A stretch of 64,000 bases of DNA from JACKII01 sp963807085 (GCA_963807085.1 CAWEBB010000022.1:124001-188000), one strand, 5' to 3'. Positions 26,373-36,037 are shown, counted from the stretch's first letter. Notes: generated by a model from the letters alone, not told the origin. A program made the numbers and translations.

Positions 26373-26485
26373 GGTTGTCCTCCAAAAAAAGGCGTATGGC
26401 GCCCATTAACGGGCTTTGCCCGCAGCGTGCGCCGTTTTCCAATAACTGTCGATACCCGCGCCCACCAGCATGCTTCTGCGTGTGG

Positions 26486-28072
26486 TTACGCCCGCCGTTG
26501 GGCGCGGGGGCTTTCGTCCATGGTGTCGGCCAGCAGGTGGTTCAGGCGAAGCGACAGCTCTGCCTTTACGTCCCGATAGGCGGGGTCGTCCCAGCGGTTG
26601 TGGGTTTCGCGCGGGTCTTCGGCCAAATCGTAAAGCTCGCCCCATGCCTCGCCCTTGTAGAGCGTGAAGCGGTAGCGGTCCGTCACCACGGACTTCACCC
26701 GCGATGGCGCATCGAAACCGAGGCGCGGGCCGCCGTCATTGTATTCGATGAACAGTTCGGGCCGGTGCCCGGTCTTTTCGCCCAAGACGACGGGCAGGAA
26801 GCTCTCCGCCTGCATGCCGTAATAGGGCTTGACGGCTGCGCGCTCCAGAATCGTTGCCGGAATGTCGATGGTCGCGGTCAGGGCGTCCGTGGTGCGGCCG
26901 GCGCGGCCGGTGCGGTCGGCGGGATCGCTCCAGATCATCGGCACTTGCGTGATGGAGCGGAACGGCAGCGCGCCCTTCAGCAGCATGTTGAAATCGCCCA
27001 GATAGTCGCCGTGGTCGGAATTGAAACAGATCACGGTGTTGTCGTAGAGGCCGTTTTCTTTCAGCGCTGCCACGATTTCACCGACGCTGTCGTCGATCAT
27101 GGCCAGCATGCCGGCGGTCAGCGCCATCGCCTCTTTCAGTTGCTGCTCGCTGGCCATGGTTGCCGTTTGCGCGGAAAATTGCTTCGCGCCGCTCCGCCAG
27201 GCGTCATGCACGAACTTCATCGGCGGTGTTGGGTTCTGATGGGCCGCGTACGGCAGATTTACGGAAAACTGGTCCGGCTGATAGAGGTCCCAATACTTAC
27301 CGGGCGGGTTGAATGGGTGATGCGGGTCGGGGAAAGAGACAAAGGCGAAAAACGGCTGATCGTCGTCTTGCCTGCTGTTCAGATACGCGACTGCGCGTTC
27401 TTTCACAAAAGCCGTGGGATACAGCTCCTCTGGGATGGGCGTGCGGTAGGCCTGGGGGCAGGTGTAATCGTGCGGCAACTGGTTTGCCTTGTCATAGAGG
27501 GCCTGCCAATTCCCTGCGCGTTGCTTGAACCATTGCCGGTAATGGCCGCCGCACTTGTCGCCATGCTCCGTCACCATGTCCACATGCTGATAGCCGTAGT
27601 AGGGCGTCTGGACCTCGTACCAATCCTGCCCGGTGTAGCGGCCTGGCTCTTCCTGCCCGTAATTGCCGCCGTCGTTCTTCCAGGCTTCCGCGATGGGGCC
27701 GACATCAGGCTTGTCGTCCATCAGCGGCGGATGGGCGGTCATGGGCGACAGGTGGCTCTTGCCGATGGCGGCGGTGTGATAGCCGCTGGCCGCCAGCACA
27801 TCGACAAAGGTGTTTGCCCGGGCCGACAGCAGGCAGCCGTTGTAACGCAGGCCATGTGTGCTGGGATACCGGCCCGTCATAAAGGTCGCCCGGTTCGGCA
27901 TGCAGACGGGGCTGGTCGCGTGAAAATTGGTGAAACGCATGCCCGCTGCCGCGATGGCGTCTATGTTCGGCGTTTTCAGCACCGGATGCCCCGCGCAGCC
28001 CAGCCAGTCCGCCCGTTGCTGGTCGGTCATGATGTAAAGAAAGTTTGGACGGCTTTTGTTATTGGCGGTCAT
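26486..28072 (-). CDS. Sulfatase / phosphonate monoester hydrolase-like protein
   Basis: This is a member of the alkaline-phosphatase superfamily, sulfatase branch, with 528 residues. The metal site begins NFLYIMTDQQRADWLGC. The formylglycine signature is C57-M-P-N-R61 in SPVCMPNRATFMTGR (pattern C-x-P-x-R), and a second metal site reads VICFNSDHGDYLGD. There is no signal peptide, so it is probably cytoplasmic. I chose the ATG at 28072, with AGGA upstream, over one at 28096. No formylglycine-generating enzyme lies in the window. A sulfate or phosphonate ester substrate is equally possible. Confidence 0.9.
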   Translation of the reverse strand: MTANNKSRPNFLYIMTDQQRADWLGCAGHPVLKTPNIDAIAAAGMRFTNFHATSPVCMPNRATFMTGRYPSTHGLRYNGCLLSARANTFVDVLAASGYHTAAIGKSHLSPMTAHPPLMDDKPDVGPIAEAWKNDGGNYGQEEPGRYTGQDWYEVQTPYYGYQHVDMVTEHGDKCGGHYRQWFKQRAGNWQALYDKANQLPHDYTCPQAYRTPIPEELYPTAFVKERAVAYLNSRQDDDQPFFAFVSFPDPHHPFNPPGKYWDLYQPDQFSVNLPYAAHQNPTPPMKFVHDAWRSGAKQFSAQTATMASEQQLKEAMALTAGMLAMIDDSVGEIVAALKENGLYDNTVICFNSDHGDYLGDFNMLLKGALPFRSITQVPMIWSDPADRTGRAGRTTDALTATIDIPATILERAAVKPYYGMQAESFLPVVLGEKTGHRPELFIEYNDGGPRLGFDAPSRVKSVVTDRYRFTLYKGEAWGELYDLAEDPRETHNRWDDPAYRDVKAELSLRLNHLLADTMDESPRAQRRA

Positions 28073-28209
28073 GGCGTTGGCATTCCTGACGTGCATCTGA
28101 TTGTCGATGAGCCAGGACTATGGCACTGGCGGCCTCTATCCTGCCAGGGCGGCGATGCTATAACGAAGGCAATCATCGTAACATCGCTAGCCCACAAGGA
28201 AACGCGCCC

Positions 28210-28908
28210 ATGATCGACGCCTATTACTGGCCCACGCCGAACGGCTGGAAGCTCTCCATCGCGCTGGAGGAGATGGGTCTCGAATACCGGGTGTTTCCCG
28301 TCAATATCGGCAAGGGCGAGCAGTTCAAGGAAGATTTCCTGAAGATCAGCCCGAACAACCGCATTCCAGCCATTGTGGACAACGACCCGCCGGGCGGCGG
28401 CGAGCCGATCAGCGTGTTCGAGACCGGCGCGATCCTGATCTATCTGGCGACCAAAACCGGCATGTTCTATCCGGAAGACCTGCGCCAACGCACGCAAATC
28501 AACGAGTGGCTGATGTGGCAGATCGGCGGTCTCGGCCCGATGATCGGGCAGTCCGGCCACTTTAAGCTCTATCATTCCGAAAAGATCCCCTACGCCATTG
28601 AGCGTTATAACTCGGAAATGCTGCGCCTCTATGGCGTGCTCAACCGGCGGCTGGAGGGGCGGGAATACATCGTGGATGACTTTTCCATCGCCGATATCGC
28701 CTGCTGGCCCTGGGTCATCACCTACAAGCGCCAGGAGGTGGACCTGCAGGGCGACTTCCCCAATGTCTACCGCTGGTACAAGCTCTGCCAGGGCCGGCCG
28801 GCGCTCCGCCGCGGCTATGAGGTGGGCAAGGAATTCGGCAAGCCTAACAAGACGTGGGACGAGGAAACCCGCAAGAACATGATGCCCCAGAGCCAGGGGA
28901 AGAATTAG
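28210..28908 (+). CDS. Glutathione S-transferase family protein (YfcG/YghU-like)
   Basis: The 232-residue product has a thioredoxin-like N-terminal domain, with TPNGWKLSIALEEMGLEY, LKISPNNRIPAIVDND and VFETGAILIYLATKTG (glutathione-binding Glu-Thr-Gly). A helical C-terminal domain follows, with DDFSIADIACWPWV. The SPNNRIPAI stretch is typical of YfcG-type enzymes, which reduce disulfides with glutathione. It is followed after five bases by a VOC gene, so the two are likely co-expressed. Confidence 0.9.
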   Translation: MIDAYYWPTPNGWKLSIALEEMGLEYRVFPVNIGKGEQFKEDFLKISPNNRIPAIVDNDPPGGGEPISVFETGAILIYLATKTGMFYPEDLRQRTQINEWLMWQIGGLGPMIGQSGHFKLYHSEKIPYAIERYNSEMLRLYGVLNRRLEGREYIVDDFSIADIACWPWVITYKRQEVDLQGDFPNVYRWYKLCQGRPALRRGYEVGKEFGKPNKTWDEETRKNMMPQSQGKN

Positions 28909-28913
28909 GCGCG

Positions 28914-29393
28914 ATGTCCATCACCATTAACGGCATGGCGCATGTCATCCTGACCGTCAGCCAGTTCGAGAAAAGCCGCGAGTTCTATTGCGAACTGCTG
29001 CCCTTTCTCGGCATGACCAAGGTCTATGACGGCAACAATTTCGTCTATCATGTGGGCGCACGCACTGCCCTCGGCATCCAGCGTTGCGCGCCGGAGCACG
29101 AGGGCGAGCGCTTCGTGCAAAACCGGGTCGGTCTGCACCATCTCTGCTTTCGCGCCCGCTCGCGCGAGGACGTGGACGCGCTCGCCGCGAAGCTGAACGA
29201 CATGAGTGCCTACATCGACCGCGGCCCGATGGAGGGCGATTGGGCGCCCGGCTATTACTACATTGTGTTCGAAGACCCGGATGGAGTCCGCCTGGAGATC
29301 AACTATCTTCCCGGCAAGGGCCTGCTGGCGGGCGAAGACGGCCCGTTGAACCCGTCCGACGACCCGAACTGGGACCAAAACCCGCCGGTTTGA
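28914..29393 (+). CDS. VOC-family (glyoxalase/dioxygenase-like) protein
   Basis: The 159-residue product is a vicinal-oxygen-chelate protein: MAHVILTVSQFEKSREFYCE with the first metal histidine, VGLHHLCFRARSREDVDAL with the second, and YYIVFEDPDGVRLEINYLPG with the closing glutamate. It starts a few bases behind the glutathione transferase stop, so a detoxifying pair (glutathione adduct handling) is possible. The substrate is unknown. Confidence 0.86.
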   Translation: MSITINGMAHVILTVSQFEKSREFYCELLPFLGMTKVYDGNNFVYHVGARTALGIQRCAPEHEGERFVQNRVGLHHLCFRARSREDVDALAAKLNDMSAYIDRGPMEGDWAPGYYYIVFEDPDGVRLEINYLPGKGLLAGEDGPLNPSDDPNWDQNPPV

Positions 29394-29427
29394 TCGGGGC
29401 GAAGCGGCAATCAGCACGGAGTACGCC

Positions 29428-30147
29428 ATGGACTACAGCCATTTGACCGCCGTCACCATCAACTGCACGCTGAAGAAAGACCCCGCGCAATCGCACACGG
29501 GGCTGTTGCTTTCCGTTAGTGAGCAGATCATGCGCGCGCAAGGCGTGGCGGTGGAGCCGATCCACGCGCTTTCCCACACCATCGCGCCCGGCGTGCAGCC
29601 CGATATGACCGAGCATGGCTGGGACCGGGACGATTGGCCGATGCTCTGGGAGAAGGTCAAGGCGGCGGATATTTTGATCCTCGGCACGCCGCTCTGGCTG
29701 GGGGAAGAAAGCTCGGTCTGCCGCACCGTCATCGAGCGGCTTTACGCCATGTCCGCCCTGCTGAACGACAAGGGCCAAAGCCTGTTCTACGGCAAGGTGG
29801 GCGGCGCGGTGATCACCGGGAACGAAGACGGCATCAAGCATTCGTCGATGACCATCCTCTATGCCCTGCAACACCTCGGCTACACCATTCCGCCCCAGGC
29901 CGATTGCGGCTGGATCGGCGAGGCGGGGCCGGGCCCTTCCTTCGGCGATCGGGCGGAGGGCGAGAGCGGGCCGGTCGGCTTCGCCAATGAATTCACCCAG
30001 CGCAACACGACCATCATGACCTGGAACCTGATGCATCTGGCGCATTTGCTGAAGAACGCCGGCGGGCTGCCGCGCGAAGGCAATGACCGGAAAGCCTGGG
30101 CCGACGGCGAGCGGTTCGGCTATAATCCACCGTCCCGCTCGCTCTGA
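29428..30147 (+). CDS. Flavodoxin-like / NADPH-dependent FMN reductase family protein
   Basis: This 239-residue protein has a flavodoxin-like fold: VTINCTLKKDPAQSHTG at the phosphate loop, DILILGTPLWLGEESSVCRTVIER as the flavin-contacting strand and helix, and KVGGAVITGNEDGIKH further on. It resembles NAD(P)H-dependent FMN reductases and WrbA-like proteins. The start is an ATG 34 bases after the VOC stop. Its partner is not apparent. Confidence 0.82.
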   Translation: MDYSHLTAVTINCTLKKDPAQSHTGLLLSVSEQIMRAQGVAVEPIHALSHTIAPGVQPDMTEHGWDRDDWPMLWEKVKAADILILGTPLWLGEESSVCRTVIERLYAMSALLNDKGQSLFYGKVGGAVITGNEDGIKHSSMTILYALQHLGYTIPPQADCGWIGEAGPGPSFGDRAEGESGPVGFANEFTQRNTTIMTWNLMHLAHLLKNAGGLPREGNDRKAWADGERFGYNPPSRSL

Positions 30148-30182
30148 GGGAAGCGGATGATCGCCAAGGAGAGCTCTCGATC

Positions 30183-31907
30183 ATGAACAGCCCGATTGCG
30201 ACCCACGACCTGAGCGCCCGCAACGGCCGCGCCCATGTGATCGGCGACACGGCCGAACCGCTATGGCACGAGTTGATTCCGGCTGCCTTCAAGCGCACCG
30301 TGGCATGCTTTGCGGACCGCGAAGCTGCCGTGTTCTGCGCGCAGGGCGTGCGCTGGTCCTGGCGCGGCTTTGACCGGGAAGTGGACGCGCTCGCCGCAGG
30401 CTTGCTGAAACTCGGCATCGGCAAAGGCGACCGGCTCGGCATCTGGTCGCCGAACCGCTACGAATGGGTGCTGACCCAGTATGCGACCGCGCGTGTCGGC
30501 ATCGTGCTGGTGACGATCAACCCCGCCTATCGCCTGACCGAGGTCGAATATGTGCTGAACAAGGTGCAGGCGAAGGCGCTGGTGACGGCGGCGAGCTTCA
30601 AGTCCAGCGATTATCTGGACATGCTCCAGACGCTGGCGCCGGAGTTGGAGACGTGCGCGCCGGGCGCCTTGCAGGCGGAAAAGCTGCCGCATCTCCGTGC
30701 CGTGATCCGCGTCGGCGCCGACACGACGCCGGGCATGCTGAATTTCAATGCCGTTGTCGATAGCGGCCGCGACACGCTTGTGGGCGAGTTGGACGCGATC
30801 ACCGCGACGCTGGACCCGGACGACGCCATTAACATCCAGTTCACCTCCGGCACCACGGGCGCGCCGAAAGGGGCGACGCTTTCCCACGTCAACATTCTGA
30901 ACAATGGCCGCTTTGTCGTGGCCGCCCAGGATTTTACCGAGCAGGACCGGCTGTGCATTCCCGTGCCGCTCTACCATTGCTTCGGCATGGTTATGGGCAC
31001 GCTCGGTTGCGTTTCGACGGGCGCGGCCATGGTGTTTCCCTCGGAAGGTTTCGAGCCGGAATCGACCCTGCAGGCGTTGGCCGCTGAGAAATGCACCGCC
31101 GTCTATGGCGTGCCGACCATGTTTGTCGGCATGCTGGGGCACCCGCAATTGGAGAACTTCGACCTTTCCGCGCTTCGCACCGGCATCATGGCGGGCGCGC
31201 CCTGCCCGACCGAGGTGATGAAGCGCTGTGTCGAAAAAATGAACCTCTCCGAGATCACCATCGCCTATGGCATGACCGAGACCAGCCCGGTTTCCTTTCA
31301 GACCTCCAAATCGGACCCGCTGGACCGGCGGGTGTCCACGGTCGGCCGCGTCCATCCGAATGTGGAATGCAAGATCATCGACGAGAACGACGAGACCGTC
31401 GCGCCCGGCGTGCAGGGTGAGCTTTGCACGCGCGGCTATAGCGTGATGAAGGGCTATTGGGACGAACCTGAAAGGACCGCGGACAGCATCGACGCCGAGG
31501 GCTGGATGCATTCCGGCGACCTGGCGGTGATCGACGCAGAAGGCTATGGCAAAATCACCGGCCGGGTGAAGGACATGGTGATCCGCGGCGGCGAGAACGT
31601 CTATCCGCGCGAGGTCGAGGAATATCTTTTCCGCCACCCCGCCATCCAGGAGGTGCAGGTATTCGGCGTGCCCGACGCGCGCATGGGCGAGGAAGTGGCG
31701 GCCTGGATCGTGATGAAATCCGGCGAAAGCTCGACGGAAGAGGATGTGAAAGCCTTCTGCCGCGGCCAGATCGCGCATTACAAGATCCCGCGCTATGTGA
31801 AATTCGTGCAAGAACTGCCGATGACGGTCACCGGCAAGCCGCAGAAATTCATCATGCGCGACGCCATGATTGAGGAATTGGGCCTGGAGGTTCAGAAAAC
31901 CGCCTGA
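30183..31907 (+). CDS. AMP-binding acyl-CoA synthetase
   Basis: This enzyme activates a carboxylic acid to its CoA thioester through an acyl-adenylate. The 574-residue product has the P-loop TSGTTGAPKGATLSH, the motif YGMTETSPVSFQT, SGDLAVIDAEGYGKITGRVKDMVIRGGENVYPREVEE and the catalytic lysine in MTVTGKPQKF. AAGGAGA precedes the ATG. The sequence is of the medium/long-chain fatty-acyl type (FadD-like), but side-chain choice cannot be read. It could feed the acyl-CoA dehydrogenases and the enoyl-CoA hydratase of this region. Confidence 0.92.
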   Translation: MNSPIATHDLSARNGRAHVIGDTAEPLWHELIPAAFKRTVACFADREAAVFCAQGVRWSWRGFDREVDALAAGLLKLGIGKGDRLGIWSPNRYEWVLTQYATARVGIVLVTINPAYRLTEVEYVLNKVQAKALVTAASFKSSDYLDMLQTLAPELETCAPGALQAEKLPHLRAVIRVGADTTPGMLNFNAVVDSGRDTLVGELDAITATLDPDDAINIQFTSGTTGAPKGATLSHVNILNNGRFVVAAQDFTEQDRLCIPVPLYHCFGMVMGTLGCVSTGAAMVFPSEGFEPESTLQALAAEKCTAVYGVPTMFVGMLGHPQLENFDLSALRTGIMAGAPCPTEVMKRCVEKMNLSEITIAYGMTETSPVSFQTSKSDPLDRRVSTVGRVHPNVECKIIDENDETVAPGVQGELCTRGYSVMKGYWDEPERTADSIDAEGWMHSGDLAVIDAEGYGKITGRVKDMVIRGGENVYPREVEEYLFRHPAIQEVQVFGVPDARMGEEVAAWIVMKSGESSTEEDVKAFCRGQIAHYKIPRYVKFVQELPMTVTGKPQKFIMRDAMIEELGLEVQKTA

Positions 31908-31976
31908 GCAGAGGGTGGCAGCGCGAGGGCAAGGATTGACGTGGATAATGCCAGAACCAGCATGCCCGAAAGAAAT

Positions 31977-32027
31977 GGGAGGACCGAGCGCCGCCTGCTC
32001 AAGACCATCGGCACGTCCGGTCCTCCC
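31977..32027. terminator. Long-loop hairpin after the acyl-CoA synthetase gene
   Basis: Perfect 10-base arms GGGAGGACCG and CGGTCCTCCC are separated by 31 bases and followed by TAAAAAGG. The site lies in the 159-base spacer between convergent genes. The loop is long for an intrinsic terminator, so it might instead be part of a small transcript. Confidence 0.4.
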
Positions 32028-32066
32028 TAAAAAGGCTTCTAAACCTTACGCGTGTTGCAACGGCAT

Positions 32067-32417
32067 CTAAGAAGCCGTGGTAAGTCTCTCGGCGCACTTT
32101 GCCGCGACTTTGCTGTCCGGGCGTTCGGCGCCAGGCGCAGTCGCCCAGCCGGCATCCGCCACAATGTTGTCGCGCTCGTACGACCGCGCTGCGTTCAGCC
32201 GCTCAATAATGCCGGCTGCGGCCGGGTCGGTCGCCGACAATGCCAAGCAGAACGGCACCAAGGCCGACACCGTTTCAGTGCTGGCGCGAGCGGCCGCAAG
32301 ACGCTCGGCCTTGGAACCGGTCATCCAGCCGCCGGCGGTAAAGCCAACGATGGCAAGGGCAACAGCACCAACGACGGCGCCGATGAGGCCGGGTTTCAAC
32401 CATTTGGGTTGGTTCAT
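32067..32417 (-). CDS. Conserved membrane-anchored hypothetical protein
   Basis: This is a 116-residue protein with one N-terminal membrane segment (LIGAVVGAVALAIVGFTAGGW). A hydrophilic, mostly helical part follows, with two cysteines in VPFCLALSA and AAKCAERL and the stretch DNIVADAGWATAPG between them. Proteins of this layout recur in alphaproteobacteria without known function. The ATG at 32417 has GGAG upstream; a longer frame has no support. The soluble part probably faces the periplasm, where the two cysteines could pair. Confidence 0.72.
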   Translation of the reverse strand: MNQPKWLKPGLIGAVVGAVALAIVGFTAGGWMTGSKAERLAAARASTETVSALVPFCLALSATDPAAAGIIERLNAARSYERDNIVADAGWATAPGAERPDSKVAAKCAERLTTAS

Positions 32418-32568
32418 AATTCTTTGCTCCGTTATTTTGATTGCTTTGCTGCCAAATCGCACCGGTCACGGGCGAATCTGTACGCGAAGCCTTTATTGGT
32501 CTGGCCGCTAATAGCGGGGCCAGGGGCTGAATTCAGCCGTAGTGCAGACAAAAGACAGCGTATGCGCC

Positions 32569-32685
32569 TTATTTCTTAGCCGGGCCAGAGGCCGGCTTGG
32601 CTTGCTGGTCCTGCGGCTTCGCCTCTTTCGCATCTGCCGCTGTTTTCTCTGGTTTTTGTTTTTTTGATAAATCATTGAATGACAT
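32569..32685 (-). CDS. Small lysine/proline/alanine-rich protein (38 residues)
   Basis: This is a short open frame starting MSFNDLSKKQKPEKTA and ending QAKPASGPAKK. It is led by a very strong ribosome site (GAGGGAGGA ending eight bases or fewer before the ATG). The composition is rich in Lys, Ala, Pro and Gln with no aromatic residue beyond Phe3, so it is likely disordered and basic. It lies 151 bases upstream of the 116-residue protein on the same strand. The upstream 165 bases (32686-32850) are AT-rich and without genes, and could hold its promoter. Confidence 0.6.
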   Translation of the reverse strand: MSFNDLSKKQKPEKTAADAKEAKPQDQQAKPASGPAKK

Positions 32686-32851
32686 GGGAGTCCTCCCTCT
32701 TTTACACGGCAAAAGATTTGCCGATAGGGAATACTATCACATCAGAGCGTTTCGAACGAATATTATTTAACACGATATTTTGATAGAGTAAATTACCGTC
32801 TTATATGTTTTAAATAATGCATCGCCGATTACGCGGACAGACGGAATATTA

Positions 32852-33106
32852 TTAACTCCTATAGCTGCCCGCGATATCCCGGAACGAGAAAACTTCCATT
32901 TCGATGGCGGTGAACAGCGCACCCCAAAGCAGGATGGCGATACCTGTCGTTACCAGCGCCTTCAGCAGCATACGATGCCGGACCGGCGCGCCAGTGTCCT
33001 CGCCCGCTGCCGGCGCCTGGTTCTGCCGAACGCCCCACGGCAAGACCGTAAACAGCACCACCCACCAGATGATGATAAATGAGACAAGGCCGGTCGCGAT
33101 GTTCAT
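32852..33106 (-). CDS. DUF1467 family membrane protein
   Basis: This is an 84-residue protein with two membrane segments, ATGLVSFIIIWWVVLFTVLPWGV and LVTTGIAILLWGALFTAIEM, joined by a polar loop RQNQAPAAGEDTGAPVRHRM. This is the DUF1467 layout. In many alphaproteobacteria it follows the methylmalonyl-CoA epimerase gene, as here (19 bases away). The ATG at 33106 has GGAG upstream. Function is unknown. Confidence 0.85.
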   Translation of the reverse strand: MNIATGLVSFIIIWWVVLFTVLPWGVRQNQAPAAGEDTGAPVRHRMLLKALVTTGIAILLWGALFTAIEMEVFSFRDIAGSYRS

Positions 33107-33124
33107 TTCGGCTTGCTCCAACTC

Positions 33125-33529
33125 CTAAGCCTGCTCCAGTTCCACGAGCGTGCCGCAAAAATCCTTTGGGTGCAGGAACAGAACCGGCTTGCCGTGCGCG
33201 CCGGTCTTCGGCTCGCCGTCACCCAGCACGCGGGCGCCTTCACTTTTCAGGTGGTCACGCGCCGCCAGAATGTCATCCACTTCATAGCAAACGTGGTGCA
33301 TGCCGCCCGCGGGTGACTTCTCAAGAAAATTCGCGACCGGCGAGCCCTCTCCGTAGGGCTCCAGCAATTCGATCTTGGTGTTCGGCAACTCGACGAACAC
33401 GACGGTCACGCCATGCTCCGGCAGGGTCTCGGGCTCGCTGACCGTCGCCCCCAGCGACCGGCGATAGGTGTCGGCGGCGGCGGCCAGGTCGGGCACGACA
33501 ATGGCAACATGGTTGAGACGTCCCAGCAT
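33125..33529 (-). CDS. mce: Methylmalonyl-CoA epimerase
   Basis: This enzyme interconverts (S)- and (R)-methylmalonyl-CoA in propionyl-CoA use. The 134-residue product is a two-repeat VOC enzyme: LNHVAIVVPDLAAAADTYR with the first metal histidine, VVFVELPNTKIELLEPYG with glutamate, AGGMHHVCYEVDDI with the second histidine, and LFLHPKDFCGTLVELEQ with the closing glutamate. I chose the second ATG (33529), which stands seven bases after AGGAG; the first (33535) is too close. The place between rnj and DUF1467 is conserved in alphaproteobacteria. Confidence 0.93.
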   Translation of the reverse strand: MLGRLNHVAIVVPDLAAAADTYRRSLGATVSEPETLPEHGVTVVFVELPNTKIELLEPYGEGSPVANFLEKSPAGGMHHVCYEVDDILAARDHLKSEGARVLGDGEPKTGAHGKPVLFLHPKDFCGTLVELEQA

Positions 33530-33552
33530 GAACATTCTCCTAAGGCGGAAGG

Positions 33553-35266
33553 TCAGTCTGCCGAAAGGCTATCGACCCGCAAAAGATGAACGATGACGAT
33601 CGGGCGCTTGTTAAAGCGCGCCCGGATCAGGCGGCGCACGGCGGTGCGGATTTTCTCGGTTTGGCCCTCGTGATCGCGCCCCGGCGCGCTGGCCAGCGTG
33701 TCTTCGACCACCTCGGCGATGTCGTCCAGCAGATCCTCGTCTTCGGCATCGGTCAGGCCCTGCAGCGAGATTTCCAGGTCGGCGGCCAGCTCGCCCACCC
33801 GGTCTACCGCGGCGCTGACCAGCACGGCGCCATTGGCGAGCACCTGCCGCCGGTCGCGCAGGGCCTCGCCGCCGATAGAGACCATGCGGGTGCCGTCCAC
33901 CGCCCTGCGGCCGGCGCGGATATTGCCGACGATCACTGCCTCGTCTTTCCGGATGCGCAGCACCGTGCCGTTCGGCGCCTGCGCGACCGCCGGAATGCCC
34001 GCAGTCTTTCGCGAGTTCCTCGTTCGCGTACAAGTGCGCGGTCTCGCCGTGGCAGGGCACCAGCAGGTTGGGCCGGACCAATCCGTACATACGGCGCAGT
34101 TCCTCGCGGGCCGGGTGGCCGGAGACATGAATATGCGCGTCATGCTCCCGCACGGTAATAATGCCCGCTTCGATCAGCCGGTTGCGGATACGGCCAATGG
34201 CCCGTTCGTTGCCGGGGATATCGCGGGAGGAATAGGCCACGGTGTCCCCGCGCATGAGGGTCACGTGCGGATGAGAACCGGTCGCCATACGCGCGAGCGC
34301 CGCCTGGGCCTCGCCCTGGCTGCCCGTGCAGGCGATCACCGTCTGTTCCGGGGGCAGGTAGCCGATATGGTCTTCCTCGACCAGGGCCGGCAGGTCTTTC
34401 GGCCAATAGCCCGCCGCTTCGGCCACTTCCTTCATGCGGCGGAGTGACCGGCCGACCAACGCGAAATGCTTGCCCTGTTCCGCCGCCGCGCGGCAAATGG
34501 TGATGAGCCGGGCGACATTGCTGGAAAAACAGGTAAAGACGATCCGGCCAGACGCGTCCGCGATCAGGCGGCCGATGCCGGCGCCCAATTCGCTTTCGCT
34601 GCCCGAGATGCCTTCCACCATGGCATTGGTCGAATCGCAGAACATGGCGAGCACTCCCGCATCGCCCAGCTTGCGGAAGCGCTCTTCCCGGAAGCCTTTG
34701 CCGACGACCGGGTCGGGGTCCATCTTCCAATCGCCGGTGTGCAGCAGCGTGCCGATGGCGGTTTCGATCGCGAGCGACTGCGTCTCCGGTACCGAATGGG
34801 GCACGGGCAGGTAGCGGAGGTGGAAGGGGCCCAGCCGGAATTCGCCGCCGGCCTCGACCGTGCGGACGGTAACGTCGCCCAGGCCGTCGTCCTGCAACTT
34901 CCGCTTGAGAAAGCCGGCGGTGAATGGGGTCGCGAACACCGGCGCACCCAGGTCCGGGCCGACATAGGGCACGCCGCCCACGTGATCCTCGTGCGCATGG
35001 GTAATGACCACGCCCAGCAGATTTTCGCCGAGCGCGCGGGCCGCCGTCATGTCGGCGACGATCACGTCGACGCCGGGATTCAGATCGTCGGCGAAGGTGA
35101 TGCCGCAATCCACCATGATCCATTTGCCGTCGTGGCCATAGAGCGCGGCGTTCATGCCGATCTCGCCGATCCCGCCGAGTGCGCAGAAGATCACCTCGTT
35201 CCTGCCGGGTACCGGCAAGGACGGGAGGAAGTTTTCTTTGGGCTTGGATTGGTTGCGGCGTTTCAC
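33553..35266 (-). CDS. rnj: Ribonuclease J (one frameshift)
   Basis: This is a metallo-beta-lactamase-fold ribonuclease with endo- and 5'-3' exonuclease activity. Visible motifs are GGIGEIGMNAALYGHDGKW, the metal site ITHAHEDHVGG, GDWKMDPDPV, FCDSTNA, and the beta-CASP part CTGSQGEAQAALARMA and IHVSGHPAREEL, then LLVPCHGE. Near 33998-34000 the frame shifts between AKDCG and IPAVAQAPNG. Removing one base of a GGG run restores about 570 residues, the normal size, so this is probably an error. The GTG start overlaps the coaX stop (GTGA at 35263-35266). Confidence 0.92.
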
Positions 35267-36037
35267 GAGTTGTTCAGCCGGTGTATGTCCAGCAATCCCC
35301 GCAGGGTCAGGTCTTTATCGGTCAAATCGATGACATCCGATGCATGAAAGAAAAGGGACGACAGGCCGCCGGTTGCGACGACCTTCATTTCAGGCAAACG
35401 CTTCTCCGGCCTTGATCCGGGCGACCAGGCCCTCGATCAGGCTGACATAGCCCCAGAAAATGCCGGACTGCATGGCCCCGACGGTATTGGTGCCGACGAC
35501 GGTCTCGGGCCGGCGCACGGCAACCAGCGGCAGCTTGGCCGCGGCCATGTGCAATGCTTCCATCGACAGGTTCACGCCGGGGGCGATAATGCCGCCTTCA
35601 TAGGCGCCCTCTGCGCTGACAATGTCGAAGGTGGTGGCGGTGCCGAAGTCAATGATGATCAGCGGTCCGCCATAGGCGCGAAAAGCGGCAACCGCGTTGA
35701 CCAGGCGGTCCGCGCCCACCTCCGCCGGGTTCGGCACGTTCACCCTCATGCCTATATCGACATCCGGGTCGCCGATCACCAGCGCCTTGGCGCCGAAATA
35801 GTTCTGGCAAAGATTGGTCAGGTTGAACAACGCCGCCGGCACCACGGTCGAGATGATGGCCGTGTCGATGCCCTTGGGCGACACGTTCTGGAGCGACATC
35901 AACTGGATCAGCCAGACCGCATATTCATCGGCCGTGCGATGCGTATCCGTCGCCGCCCGCCAAAGACCGCGCTGGTTCTCGCCCTCGTAAACCGCAAAAA
36001 CCGTGTTGGTGTTGCCCGCATCGATCGCCAAAAGCAT
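35263..36037 (-). CDS. coaX: Type III pantothenate kinase (one frameshift)
   Basis: This enzyme phosphorylates pantothenate, the first step to CoA. The N-terminus MLLAIDAGNTNTVFAVYEG is the type III phosphate loop; then come GADRLVNAVAAFRAYGGPLIIIDFGTATTFDIV and GGIIAPGVNLSMEALHMAAAKLP. The frame ends early at 35390. Taking one G from a run near 35407 lets it continue as PEMKVVATGGLSSLF and on to LTLRGLLDIHR, the usual C-terminus, and brings the stop into a four-base overlap with rnj. The start is the ATG at 36037; the open frame above it runs into birA. Expected product is about 257 residues. Confidence 0.9.

Noticed and set aside
26333..28213. Plus-strand frame of 626 codons opposite the TauD and sulfatase genes
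   Set aside because: It runs across two well supported genes and their spacer; composition (Val/Arg/His-rich) is that of an antisense reading.
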